NCBI GenBank assembly: GCA_031216445.1
Contig: CM062214.1
Coordinates: forward strand, 16,832,001-16,896,000
DNA: 64,000 nt
Direction: 5' to 3'
Source: Lateolabrax maculatus
Taxonomy: Eukaryota > Chordata > Actinopteri > Acropomatiformes > Lateolabracidae
This document shows positions 48,211 through 60,294 of the stretch, one piece after another; within the stretch, counting starts at the first letter, position 1, and each line of letters opens with the position of its first letter. Both the position numbers and the translations under genes were made by a program. A model generated the notes under the pieces. The model was given only the letters and a program-made list of their open reading frames with translations, was not told the origin of the DNA and searched no databases.

Positions 48211-51200
48211 CATGTTCAGTGGGACAGCCCTCCGCAGCTTTAAAGGAGTTTCCCTGCGCTGAAACTTTATTTTGACCCCTTTGCAAAGAATAAGGATGGT
48301 CGTTTGTGGGCATTGTCAGCAGAGAGCTTGAAGAAAAGTTTTGAGAACTTTTTTAAAAACTTTAAAAACAATATTAGTCTGAAATGGGTTATTATTAAAT
48401 TCCTAAATACATTTGTCCTCTCATGTTGAACTGTGTAGTTCAAATCTCAGTGTGTACTAGCAGCTTGGTGTATTCCTTCATACGGACAGATGCCTGCTCA
48501 ATTTTTAAAAGTTGCCGTCTGTAGCTTACATACAGTAATTTCAATCTATTGTGGTCTGCCATTTAATCTATACTCTCTTAAAAATGAGTATGTTTATAAG
48601 GTATTAAACACTGCAACAGTTGGTCTTCTGGTCCTTAACTGGGCTCACAAATCAGATTATTTCTGAATGTAATAATGTGGAAATATTCAGAACATTCACC
48701 GTGCAGAAGGGCAGAAGAAAAGTTTGCTTTCATAAAGAAACGATGGCTTAATTACTTTATTTAATAAAGCATTGATGTAAAAGTATAAGTGGTCTATTAT
48801 AAGTAACTGCAGTCGGTTTATTGCGTCGGCACAGTTCAGTGCAGGATTACTCAAAAAATAAAACGATAAAAATAAAACGTTTATGTCTCACGTTAGTGTT
48901 TACAGACTTGTAAGACATTTTTTAGGATTACAGTTCTTCGCTCAGACTCGGGCTTTTCAGGCCAGCCACAGAAGCGGACGTCTGAAAGGCGGCAGACACT
49001 TGCTCAAGCGCAGTTTCCCTCTTTACACCAGCTGTATTAGACGTTCTGAGGATGCACATTTCTTATCCTGCATGCAGAGCGTTTACTGTTTTAACCCTGA
49101 GTGCTAATACCTTTTTAAGTAGAAAGGGCTTACTTCAGCAGAAGCTCTGCTGTAAGACTTGAGTGGGTCAGAGTACAGGCCTTGGAGGGCTGTGGATATC
49201 ATTACTGGAAAGAAGAAAGGGTGTTATTTTCATATTGCAAGATCCCTCAGTTCGCAAATTTGGAAACAATCAATATTAATGGCTTGGTTATGTAAGGTCA
49301 TGGTCTCCGCAGCGGCTTGAAACCTCACAATTTCGCAGGGAAGCTTTGAAGCCACAGATCTGATAAGAGCGCCGGTGTCCTGGATCCCTCTGTTAACATG
49401 AGTTTGTTTGAGTGTGTGTACAGTGCATGTGCGTGTTGTAGTGCTGTAGTACAGTAGTAGACTTTACTGAATGACACTGGCCACTATGTTTGTCTTTGTA
49501 TGCTGTAAAAATGCTTGTTATTGTCATTTACAGTGACAACGAGTCCCCTTAACATAATTTCCCTTTGTTAGGGAGAAAAAGGTGGAACTGATGGCTACAA
49601 GACAAAAAACATTATGTTGCTTTTAACACTGTGAAAGTTGTCACCAGGTGAAGTGCAATGTGGTTTCCTACATGGAGAATATTACAGTGCATCTTGCCTG
49701 TTCGCTTGATATATCTAGATTGAATCTCCTTTTGATCTTTTCACACTAAATTATGTTACATTTGTACATTGTCGCATCACAAGTATTTTTTTTTGCTTAA
49801 TATACCTTTTTTTTTGCTGTATTAAATGTTGGTTTCATTGTGGGAATCAAATCGCACCTGACACTGCAGTTTTAGTAGCTCATCTAAACTAAAAAGGCAG
49901 AGTATAAAGATATTCGGTCTTCTCTTAATGAACACGTAACCAGACTTTCCTCCAGCAGTTTTATTTTTGGGTAGCGAAATGAGAGCTCTCAGCTACAGTG
50001 GCAGCATTTCTTTAGTTGTTGTTGACACAAGACGGATGAGGTGCAGGGGACGCAGAGGCTTTTAAAAGAAGGTTTTACACAAAATCTCAGAAAGCCGGGA
50101 GTTGGCATGGTGGTTGCACGCCACTCGAGTGGACAGCAACATTATTGAGGCTGTGGCATTCTCAAATTCAATGAATTAGGGCTCTCTGCCCGCTGGAGAG
50201 CATGAAGATACAGGTATAGGCTTATAGCTGAGCCTTCAGCACGGACAGATCCGGGAGAGGAACTCCATTATGTGCCCCTTTTTTTTCTGGTCGGCTGCCT
50301 GTAACATAATATCGAGTTTCAGTCCTCTTGGGTTTTCAATTCAAGTGTGGGTGAGGTGATAATATCGTGAACTCTTTTATTGGTACCTGTCAGACGTTTA
50401 ACATTGTTAAATGTTAACAATCACCCATTTGGAGCTGAGTGTTTGATCTTTTCATGTTAATTTCTCTTCAGACCAACAATATGAAACATCAGCCAGCTTA
50501 ACTAAAAAAGATAAAACGTATTTCTTCAACTGTAGACCGAGCTGTTGCATAGACGATGACATCTGCTCTTAGTTTAGACTTTGGCACCATTACCTTTGGG
50601 GGAAAAAAAACAGGCCTCTGTTCTTATGGGCTTCAAAGGTCAAATAACGTTTGAGCGGCAGCATGCTTATCTAAGGAGGATGTACCTGTGAATGTCAACA
50701 TAGGATTTGTAGTTAAATGAGCACAGATTTTGTCATATCAGGTGTTCTTTCTTTGGTAGCTCTTTCTTTCTCACCGCCAGTTAAAAATAAGAAGTTACAA
50801 AATGTATAAAATAATGAGATATTGTTTTGGCTTGAATTGTCCTACTTATTTGTAAAGTGCTGTAAATCGCTCATTACTTTTTAGGTCCCATGAAATTAAA
50901 AATCCCTTGTCTCTTTTTCATACCTTGTTTCCCACTGTGGATTATTTTGTTATCTATTGTCGCATGCCAAAAATATGTTTGTGTGTCTTTGGATATTTTT
51001 ATATCATAAACCAATTATTTTTGTTTTTGCAGATGCATCGTGTGTATATAAAAATTCTGTCCAATAAAACGTGATCTTTGAATTTAGAGCATCCCAACTA
51101 AGTCCTCCGTCATATACAGTCTGTAAATTTCCCTTTGTAATAAAGCTAACTAGCATTAGTTAGAGCGATACGGATCAGAGAGGTGTGTTCTGGTGCCTAT

Positions 51201-52116
51201 TTACAGAAACTTTGTTTCCATTTCGTAAAAGTGCTCAAATTTGCTTTGAAGTCCTGCCTTAACATCCTGCTTTGTGAGTAAACAGGTCAAACTTTTCAAG
51301 AAAATGACACTAACAAAGGCAATTTATGGGATGTTTGAAAGCTAAATATAGTTTTGGGTTTTCGTTTTGTTTAAATAGCAGACATTTAAATATTTTGAGC
51401 TCAGCTCGCGAGAGTGCAAGTCTGAAAGGCGACTCTGCCGCTTTTTGTTCAGGTGGTAAACCACTTTGGTTTAGTTTGGTGTATCAGTGCCGTGTCTACG
51501 GGGCACAAGCAGAATTTTAAGATTTTTTGGGGGGGCATTTAATCTTCCATATCTATGATATGAAGGGGTTACAAATCATGCAATAACCCAATCATTTTTG
51601 CATTTGGTACGAAGGACGTTGCATGAAAGGGCTCCTGTGGATTTTATTGTTGGAAACTGCTCTGTGGACATACTGGTGGTGCTCCCCAGCCGCTGAAAAC
51701 GTACGCACTGACAGGACGCTGCTAGCTGTTAACGGGCATAACATTGCCCAGGTTCAACACTTGACCCAGGACTCTCTGTCTCTTCTCCAATAGCTTCAAA
51801 GGTCACCATGCTGTAAAAAGCATTTATATCATCTGCGTACAAATTTCCATCATTTATATTCTGTGGCACCTAACATGATGCAGAAAACTCGGTTTACCAA
51901 AGTTCAAGTTGTTTTTGTCCATGTGCTTTCAATCAGTACAGGAATTTGAAATGAATGTGCATTGGTTGTACACGTTGTTAATTGGTGCTGGCATATTACA
52001 AAACAATTTGTCAGCTCAGGGAACACACTGTAGATGCAGAACTAAAGCACCACTACAAGAATGCATTCCACAAATGTTCTTTTGTCACTGCATTTTGTAT
52101 ATGGTGTTTATTGTAG

Positions 52117-52135
52117 GCAATGCAATGCAATGCAA
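52117..52135. repeat. GCAAT pentanucleotide repeat
   Basis: Nearly four copies of GCAAT in tandem. Confidence 0.75.
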
Positions 52136-53689
52136 GTCCTAATGGGTCATATCAATTTTTAAAAAAGTTTAGAAATGTCAAACTTAACCTAGACTAAATC
52201 TGAAAGTTTTATTCTTGCGGGACAATTTATTTTGGAGTTTGAATCACCAGTGGCTTAACTGGGGCTGGCGAGGAAGTTTCAACTGGTGACAGACACCAGA
52301 TTTGATGTGAAATCTCCAGTGGTGAATGATAGCTCAGATCTATGGCCCATTTACAGAAGTTTGTATCTTAGATAGAAAAGTCTGAATAGTAATGACCGGA
52401 AATACTCCAGATGCATTATTGGAGGGCGTTAAAGGAGTCTAAATTTAATGTGGTACACTGTGACCTAAGTACTGGTGCCGCTTGGCTCCGTGCTGCTCTG
52501 TGCCTCTCTGATATGAAATGGGCCCCTTAGAAGAGGCCTAGAGGGAAAGAAGTGGTGAGAGGGGTCTAAAGGATCACTCAGAGGAATTCTTATGTCACAT
52601 CTAGGGCCAAGCCTTTCACATCTCTACCAGTGTGGAGGGTGCAAAGCTCCCGAGCAGGTAGGTAAGCCCCTCACACTGAAAATCCCAACACCCTGTCAGG
52701 AACTTTGACCAGCAGTGTCTTTGAAACCATAATTTTTGTATGTTTGAACAAAATCATACTGCACACATACACTCATACCGCTTCGTGTCATGTGTGTGAA
52801 GTCGTAAAGCGGAGCGTCTGCACACTCAGAAAAAGAAAATATATTTTTACTACAGAGGCTTCATGCAGGCTGCAGAGCACTGACGTGTTGAACACTTGAG
52901 AGAAAAATCAGGATGATCTCCCGGCCACGGAGGTTCTCCCAGACATTATGTGCATGTGCGTGCTTTAAAACAGGAAGGGGTAACGTTGTAAAATCTAAAG
53001 TATGTTATTCAAACAGCACACCTCAAGAGCCTCTTAACCGTTATTTGTCTTGCTTGCTGTAGGTTAAATGCCCCTCACGGCAGCTCTGTTATAAGGACTG
53101 TTGAGTGGTGGACTACAATATCAGACTAAGATGAAAATGAAAATATATGTTGCCTATTGTAGCATAGACAAAGAACAAAAGCAAGGCAGAAGAATCCATG
53201 TGCTTTCTTCTTTGGTTAGAACAATAATAATGTAACTTAACAATGTCTGCTCTTCTATTTTCTCAGAACATATTAAGTATAACTAGAATAGTCTAGACTA
53301 GAGAAGATGGTCTCAGGAACTGACTATTGATGTTTTGAACACATCAGTCTGGAAAATGTGTGTTTTTACTTTTTGTAAGTTTCTGCATCATTATTTCACC
53401 ACATGTGAAGTTATTATTTTTCATTTCCATCTTTAAAAATGTAAACTATTATGCATAACATAGTTGGCAGGAGCAGAACATTTTTTTTCCAGTGCCTATA
53501 CTTTGATTTTCCTTTGATTTTGTCACATGGGGAAAGGTAATAGTTCTGAGGAAGGCAAAAGCACGCATATCATATTCTCCACCGTAATTTTCGTTACATT
53601 AGTAGCGCTAGAGTAATACTCAACAAAGTTTATTTGTCACCTGAAATAAACAAAAAACTTTTGGAGACAAGGGAGATAAAACAACTTGA

Positions 53690-53910
53690 AAATCAGTGTC
53701 ATTTCTGTTGGCTTGATTATTTATATTGGAATAACAAGCGCGACTTAATCTCATAAATAAAAAAGGGAGAGATACAGATCCGTCCCCTCCAGGTACTGCC
53801 GCCACTTAATCGAATTAGCTCCACTCTCAGGCTTGACGGGCTCTTCAAACACCCCTGGTGACTTCTGAGTGCCGATTACAATCAGCTACTATTTTCAGCC
53901 TTTGATTAAA
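53690..53910. promoter_or_regulatory. Candidate conserved non-coding element
   Basis: High-complexity sequence inside AT-rich intron, with several homeodomain-type cores (CTTAATC, CGAATTAG, GATTACAATC, GATTAAAATC) and no repeat signature. Looks like a developmental enhancer, but conservation cannot be tested here. Confidence 0.25.
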
Positions 53911-55929
53911 ATCTGGTGAGGTTGGACAGAATTTTTTTGAGCGCAGAACCAACTAATTATTAACATCGCAGCCCATCTCTCTTTTTTTTTTTTTGCCAGT
54001 TGCAGAGGGCCAATGGGCTACAGTAGTTAAACAATACCCATAAGTATTAATCATGTTGAATCACTCTGTGTGAAACTATTAGCTTCTTCTTGTTGAAACA
54101 TCTCACACTAGTCTCTGTGTTGTCAAAACACACATTTATTTTTACTGACCTCTGTGTCATTATAAACAAATCTGAGCAGAGAATTCTGGCTTCAATATTT
54201 GTGAAATCAAAGAAGCTATTTGCATTTGTTTCATAGTGCAACATTTTGTCTGATTCTGAATCATAACACTATAATCTTTGTTAGATAATCTAGTTGTTCA
54301 TACAGATTTCCTCATCTGGCAGACAACAATAATGAACACAACTCTTTACTAATAGAATAATAGAAGATGATCACAATTGTTCATGCCTCACACAGTATGT
54401 CATAGAATCATTGTAATGTGCCTGTCAAAGACAATTCTGCTCTTTTGTTACTTTCAGAAGGCAGCTTTTGAATATGAATAAGTCACTAATGAATATTTGG
54501 TTCTTGCGTGTCTGTAGATTGATTGCTTTAGGAGGCGTACTAAGACAGAGTGTGGCACGATGGGGCTCAATCAATGGAGCAATGCTGCTGCTGTGCGGCT
54601 TTCTGACAGTGATTGAAAGACAGAGTCACTCTTCACCATGTATGATACACGAATTCTGCTCTCATTCACTGACAAATATCATCTGATCAATCAATATTTG
54701 CAGCTTTATTTTACTAATGCAGTACTTACGAGGCAATAATTAACGCCATGCTGGGTTGTTAAAAGCCTATTTTTATGTGACAGACAGAAATAGACATACA
54801 GAAATAGGAAGATGAAGGCCTTTGGTTGATGTTGATAGTGGCATGTCGTGCAGACGTTCCTTATACACTGCACTATGAAGTTACGAAGAACTCGAGATTT
54901 TCTTACCACATTACAGTTCCTGTTGATTTCAAGTTATATTACTCTACAAAACTGGAGTTATTCACTTTTTTTTTTTGTTTTATTTGGATGTTCTTAGCCA
55001 TTATGAACGACTGACTAAAAAGTGTTTGGGTTGTAGCTAGGTTAAGGACAGTATTTTGGGAAGGTGGCAGGTAAATAAAATCCCACACAAATAAAAGTCT
55101 TTTTGAGTTACTGCTGACAGAAAACCCTGATCAACTTATTCTCTCGTTATAAACTATTTTTATTCAGACTTTTTTGAGGTTGTACGTTTGTTTGATTAAT
55201 TGAAATATAGTATGAAACACTTTAAACTGAGGGAATATTCATTCGATGTCATCTTGTGTTAAACAAGTGTGGCTTGTGATGCTCATTAATTTCTGCTTGC
55301 TCCACTTGCAGTGTTTGGGCTCTCTTTGCTGGCTCAGTGCCACAGCGTCTTCTGAAAGAGCCACTTCATCTCTGTCAGGGGCAGGTGGAAATTTGCTGCA
55401 CACTTCTAATTGGACAAAGTGCCTTTCAAACTCTGAGCCATCATACACAGATCAGATTATCATACAGACCAGGTGTCAACAGAGGTTTTCACCTCCCTCT
55501 TCCCCTCCTGCTCTCTTCTGCATCTTTTGGTCGACTTTCAGATTTTCCCTGTACTGTCACTTTTTTCTCCCTGCCGCCTAGTGGCCCAAGGCATAAAAAG
55601 TCTTGTTTTACAGATTAATTACATGAAAATGCACTTGTTATTTGGACTTTAGAGGGTTTATTATGAACCCAGGACAGTTCAAAATCATTTTCCAGTGGTT
55701 TAACAAATTCTCAAAATTAAAATGAATAGCCTGGTCATCTTTAGTCTCAAGTACAGAAATATCTGCAACAGCTAGAAGCAGAATCTGCGGCTGCAGGCCA
55801 GCTCACAGGGGGCTTAGAGGTCTGCAGTATAGCTCGGGGCCAGACCTCACTGTGCTTGTAAAAGTAATCGGTGAAATCTTCAGATCGATTCTTCACATAA
55901 CAGGTAACCAGCAAAAAGAGCAGAAGTCG

Positions 55930-56560
55930 AGTGATGTTATTTTTTCTGTTTGAATCAGTTAAAAGCATAACTGCTGAATTTTGAATGAGTTAGGGAAGTG
56001 AAACAGACGACAGTGATTGATGTAAGAATAAAGTTAGGGTAGTCTAAATGTGAGAAGATAAAACACTTTTTCCATTTATGTTTTTAGAGATTAATTATAG
56101 AAAAAAACGGAATATTTTAGATTTACGACATTCCATCTTTTCTGGACAGTTTACAGGGAAGCAATCCAGGCCACATTTAAATATAAAATTTCATATGAGA
56201 GACACGCTGAGCTTTTACACCATTTGAGTCACTGGCATTCAAGGGTGCAGTACGTCTGTGTATTGTAAGTGCAGCATTAGGAGGAAATTTTGTTTTCTGC
56301 TGATGAAAAGTGTGAGCCTGTAAATGGAAAATAAGATGGGGCATAAAATTGAACCTTGAAGAGCACCCCAGGTAATGTGTGTTGAAATAAGTATGAAATA
56401 TGTTAAGTACAAAATGAACTGATTACACAAAGGGCTGTTTTTTATGTTTATGTGATATCTTAGTTGGTCAATTTCAGCTGTGTTTAGTGTCAGAGCCTGC
56501 AATAAGATCTAAAAGGATCAACATTGACTAAAACAGATTTGTTTTTTTGTTGAACAAAGC
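55930..56560 (-). mobile_element. Degenerate LINE reverse-transcriptase fragment
   Basis: On the minus strand the frame 56,502-56,239 contains HITWGALQGSILCPILFSIY. This matches the GVPQGSVLGP...LFSIY motif (RT block 4) of fish LINEs. It is followed by a decayed counterpart of the YADDTQLY region in which the catalytic residues are lost. Flanking words on the plus strand also follow the order seen in antisense copies of these elements. No intact frame remains. The outer boundaries are estimates; the motif region is the firm part. Confidence 0.55.
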
Positions 56561-57244
56561 TTATTGATTAAGCCTACTTTAACAAGAATGGCATTTTCAC
56601 TGTGCATTTTGTTTCTGTGCACAAGAGCTGTTATTTGACTTATAACCACTTTGCACCTGGATGGTTGCTTTTCTGGCTCCAGGGAGCAATGGAGAAAAAC
56701 GTGACGAATTACTTTGAAGAATTAAGTAGTAAAACAGCAGTATCTCATTTTATCATAGTAACCTTTGATAGTATAAATGCTAAACTAGTTGCATATAGTG
56801 ATAAATACATTATCACTACTCCTTCCACACATCAGGCAAACATGGCAAAATTTTGGCATACCCGATTGCTTATCTTGTCTGCACGTCGTCAGCGTAGATG
56901 TATTACCCTGCGCTGATTTGATTCTGGGCAAAGGAAAGTGGACAGGAGAGATTGATGGTGGTGTCCCCAGTCAGACAGATAACACCTGATTCTGCCTGCA
57001 GGGGGTTGGTCTAGCACACTCCTCCCCTGCACCTCCGATGCGTCAAAGGCTGTGCTGAGGAGGTGAACCGTTCCTTCACTCAATGCAAATTCGAGGCCAC
57101 ATTCAGAGATGATCCCAGGACGATTGAGCCAATGTGGCCCCGAGCACTCTGCACCACATGATCCATGCATCAGCCACACCTGGGAGAAACCCACACAGGC
57201 ATGGGGGTCATTTGTTTAACACAGGTGCATCATGTATCTCAACT

Positions 57245-57335
57245 CAAACAAGCGCACACACACGTACCCACACGCTTGAACGCACGCCCGGAGACACACA
57301 CAGGCCTGAATGCACACATACACACAGATACACAA
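57245..57335. repeat. Impure CA-rich tract
   Basis: Alternating ACACAC stretches with CG interruptions. Confidence 0.6.
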
Positions 57336-57589
57336 GTGTTAATGAAATGCTGTCTGCGCACGTGGTTTTGTATTGCAAAAATGTCTGCAGTACTGCACCT
57401 TTTGTTGTGACCTGTTGTTTATGTCAGTTTTTACCTGTTCAGTTTTTCTCAGATATCACTAGGGAATATACTTAAATAAAATAGTACTTAAAAAAATTGG
57501 ATACCATAAAAAACACTGTTCAAAGGAATGTGATGAGGTTTGTAAGATAATTGCAGTTTTTTGATTAAGCACTAATAGTAGTATATTCA

Positions 57590-57922
57590 TATTCAGATTC
57601 ATGTATTGAATAAACTAAAGCTTTCAAACGGATCTCAGTTATTTATCAAAATTCCAAACAGTAAAATATAATAAATATAAAGAGTTACTGTTTTGTTTCT
57701 GTTGTTTTGTGTTTTTTGTTAAATCGTATACTTTTGGTTTTTGGACTGTGGGTCAGACAAAACAAGTGTTTTGAAATCATCTTCTAAAACTCTGGGAAAA
57801 TTGCAAGGGTCTTGTATTCCCACTATTTTCTGACATTTATAGACAAAATGATTAATCAATTAACTGAAAAAGTAATCAAAAGATCAATTGATGATGAATA
57901 TAATCATTAGTTGCAGCTCTAT
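57590..57922 (+). repeat. Teleost interspersed repeat, copy 2
   Basis: This is the inverted relative of the copy at 949. It carries a TTTTCTGACATTTATAGAC word, then GATTAATCAATTAACTG, and ends ATCATTAGTTGCAGCTCTAT. This word order matches a widespread fish repeat as I know it. The left boundary is approximate. No coding capacity is seen. Confidence 0.6.
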
Positions 57923-58384
57923 AATTTTAAATGTAGAATAAAAAGAATACTCTTCATTTGGCATCATGCTTGATTGTTCCCTGCTCTGACGGCGCCATAT
58001 GGATACCGAGGGAATTTTAAAAATACTCTGCTCTTTGCACTTTAAAAGCTCTTTTGATGCTATTACATCATTTGTTATGATTTACCAACCATCCGTAACA
58101 TCTGAGTGTCTTATATTCCCCATGAATCAAGGTATGCTGCTATATCCTCCAGCAGACATACAGTACAGTGTGGCAAAACAAATTTTCTTTTTTTAATTCA
58201 ATAACAAGGTGTGCAGCACAGGTTCTCAGTGTGTGAAGCAGATGGTGAAAGGCTAGTGTATAATAGATCTCAATATTAACTGCAGCACATGCTGGGAATG
58301 TTGGTGGATGGCACACAGCAGAGTAAAAGAGAAGCAATGACCTTCTGTCCCAACATTTACCCCCTTGTGCCCCCCATACCGCTC

Positions 58385-58670
58385 TCAAATTACTTTGTTT
58401 TAGCCAATTAAAGCAGCCGGCTGAGCATCAAGCAGGCTGCCATTTTTCGCTCACCTGGACCCATGTGACATTATCGCTCTGTCATCGGGAGAGATGGCCG
58501 TAAGTGGGAATCTCCGGCATGGCACCGTGCCACCTAAGACCCCACTGTGTTCACTGAGATTAATGCACTGATTCTCCCTCCAACTTGCAAGAATCTCAGT
58601 CAGCTCTCTCACCTGTTCCCGGTGATGCGCTGCACACAGCTCCTCGCTGCATGAACCAATGAGCAAATGA
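58385..58670. promoter_or_regulatory. Candidate conserved non-coding element
   Basis: Complex CpG-containing segment with CCAATTAAAG, CACCTG and TGACATTATCG words, no frame and no repeat similarity. Assigned from appearance only. Confidence 0.25.
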
Positions 58671-60249
58671 TTGCAGTGGTTACGGCACGCTCCAAAGCAG
58701 ACTATAGATATTCATCTGGTGATATTTCATGTATCTGGTGGGAAAAAAATTCCAGTTTCTAAATGTGCAAGGAATCTGTTGTCCCTAAGTTGCCTTGTTG
58801 CTGATCAAGATACCATATGCTGAGGAATGGTTCTCCATCCAAATCCTTTAATGGCTCAATAATAGAAAGAAAGACAGCAGACACAACAATACCATGGCAC
58901 GGGATGAGTAAAGGACCGGAGTGTGTGGTGTTTAACAGCCATACGAGCACAGATTATGTGCTTGAAGGGGCTGAATTGAGTGCCAGCAGTGACAGTTGGG
59001 CTGGGAATTGAGTGTGCCTGGGACGTGCGGCTTGACTCCGCTCGGAAACACCACTGGGTCCAGGGCTCATCTCTGTAGTCCTCCGCCTCCCTCCTCCTGT
59101 AGAGGCATTGTGGCCTGCCGTTTGCTCCGCTTCACCAGGGGAATGGACGGGCCCCTGCTCCCGCTTGATGAGCACTCACTAATGGCTGCTTCTTTGAAAG
59201 CTGACGGGCCCGTTTGAGGAGTGTCTTTTACTCCTCTCCAGCTTGCCTTGGCTGGGCATTCGTCAGGCTGCCTGGCTTTGCTGTCCTGCCCACATGATGG
59301 TGCGCCAAGGGGCTGAAACGTCTGTCATTTGTTTTACTTTCAAATAAAAGTTGATGATTTACCAATAAAAAGTAAAAATAGTCTTTTGATGATGTCTGGA
59401 GGCATATGGAGAAAGTGTTGCAATAGCGACATTTAAAGCACTTTGTCAGGCTAGAAATAACAAAAGAGATTTGTCTTTTTTACTTTTTTTATATCTCTGA
59501 TAAAAAACAATGGTGTGGCCATAGTTTTGTGTAAAGTAAACGAGTGAGTATAGAAATTCAGAATAGGACACATACTGAAGGCTGCATTACATTAATGTCA
59601 ACCAGCTTCTTTAACATCTGATTGTGTATCAGTTCATGTAATGGCTTGCTATAATGCACAATGATGTCATGAAAGGAAGCAGAAATAATTAAATCCCCCT
59701 TGTTCATGTTTTATTAAAGAAAAGGTATTTTTACTGTTCGGCTTTACAAGAAGGACTCCAGCAGCAGTGTATGTAGATGTATTCTTAACACAACTTAGAA
59801 CTGGGAGGTCTGTTATAACAAAATAAGCAGATGTGTTTGAAATTGGGCCCTTTGACAGTTTGCATACTTTTTACAGGCTGTTAGTCCTCTATCGTTCAGA
59901 AATAAACAAAACCAAGTAAGATGACAAGAGCGTCTACTGTAAGAGGAGAGGAAACCAACAGCAGTCTTACAAGTGAAGAGTTGGCTGTTATTTTTATGAA
60001 GACATCTAAACTAGTTGATAGCTGGATATGATGTCTTAACGCTTCACTTGTACAGTTGATGCATCAGTGAAGCTGCAAGTTATGTGGTCGCTTATTTTAC
60101 TTATTGTACCCTTGACCACTGCCCTGTCTTTTCACCCCAGAGGGAGCTGTTGTTCCTGGTGCCCTCCTCTTCACTGGCGTACCAGTCTCCAGCTTCTGGA
60201 GACTCCATTAGGAAGTTGGAGTCGTCCTTGGAAATCTCCTCTCTATAAC

Positions 60250-60294
60250 TTCTCCTGTCTTCATTCTCTCTATCCCTCTCTCTCTCTCTCTCCC
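60250..60294. repeat. CT-rich tract
   Basis: Impure then pure CT dinucleotides. A plus-strand frame across it is spurious. Confidence 0.75.

Noticed and set aside
55246..55581. Frame preceded by a pyrimidine tract and CAG near 55,311, considered as exon 2
   Set aside because: The acceptor-like site is weak, the following peptide has no coding character, and no good donor follows.
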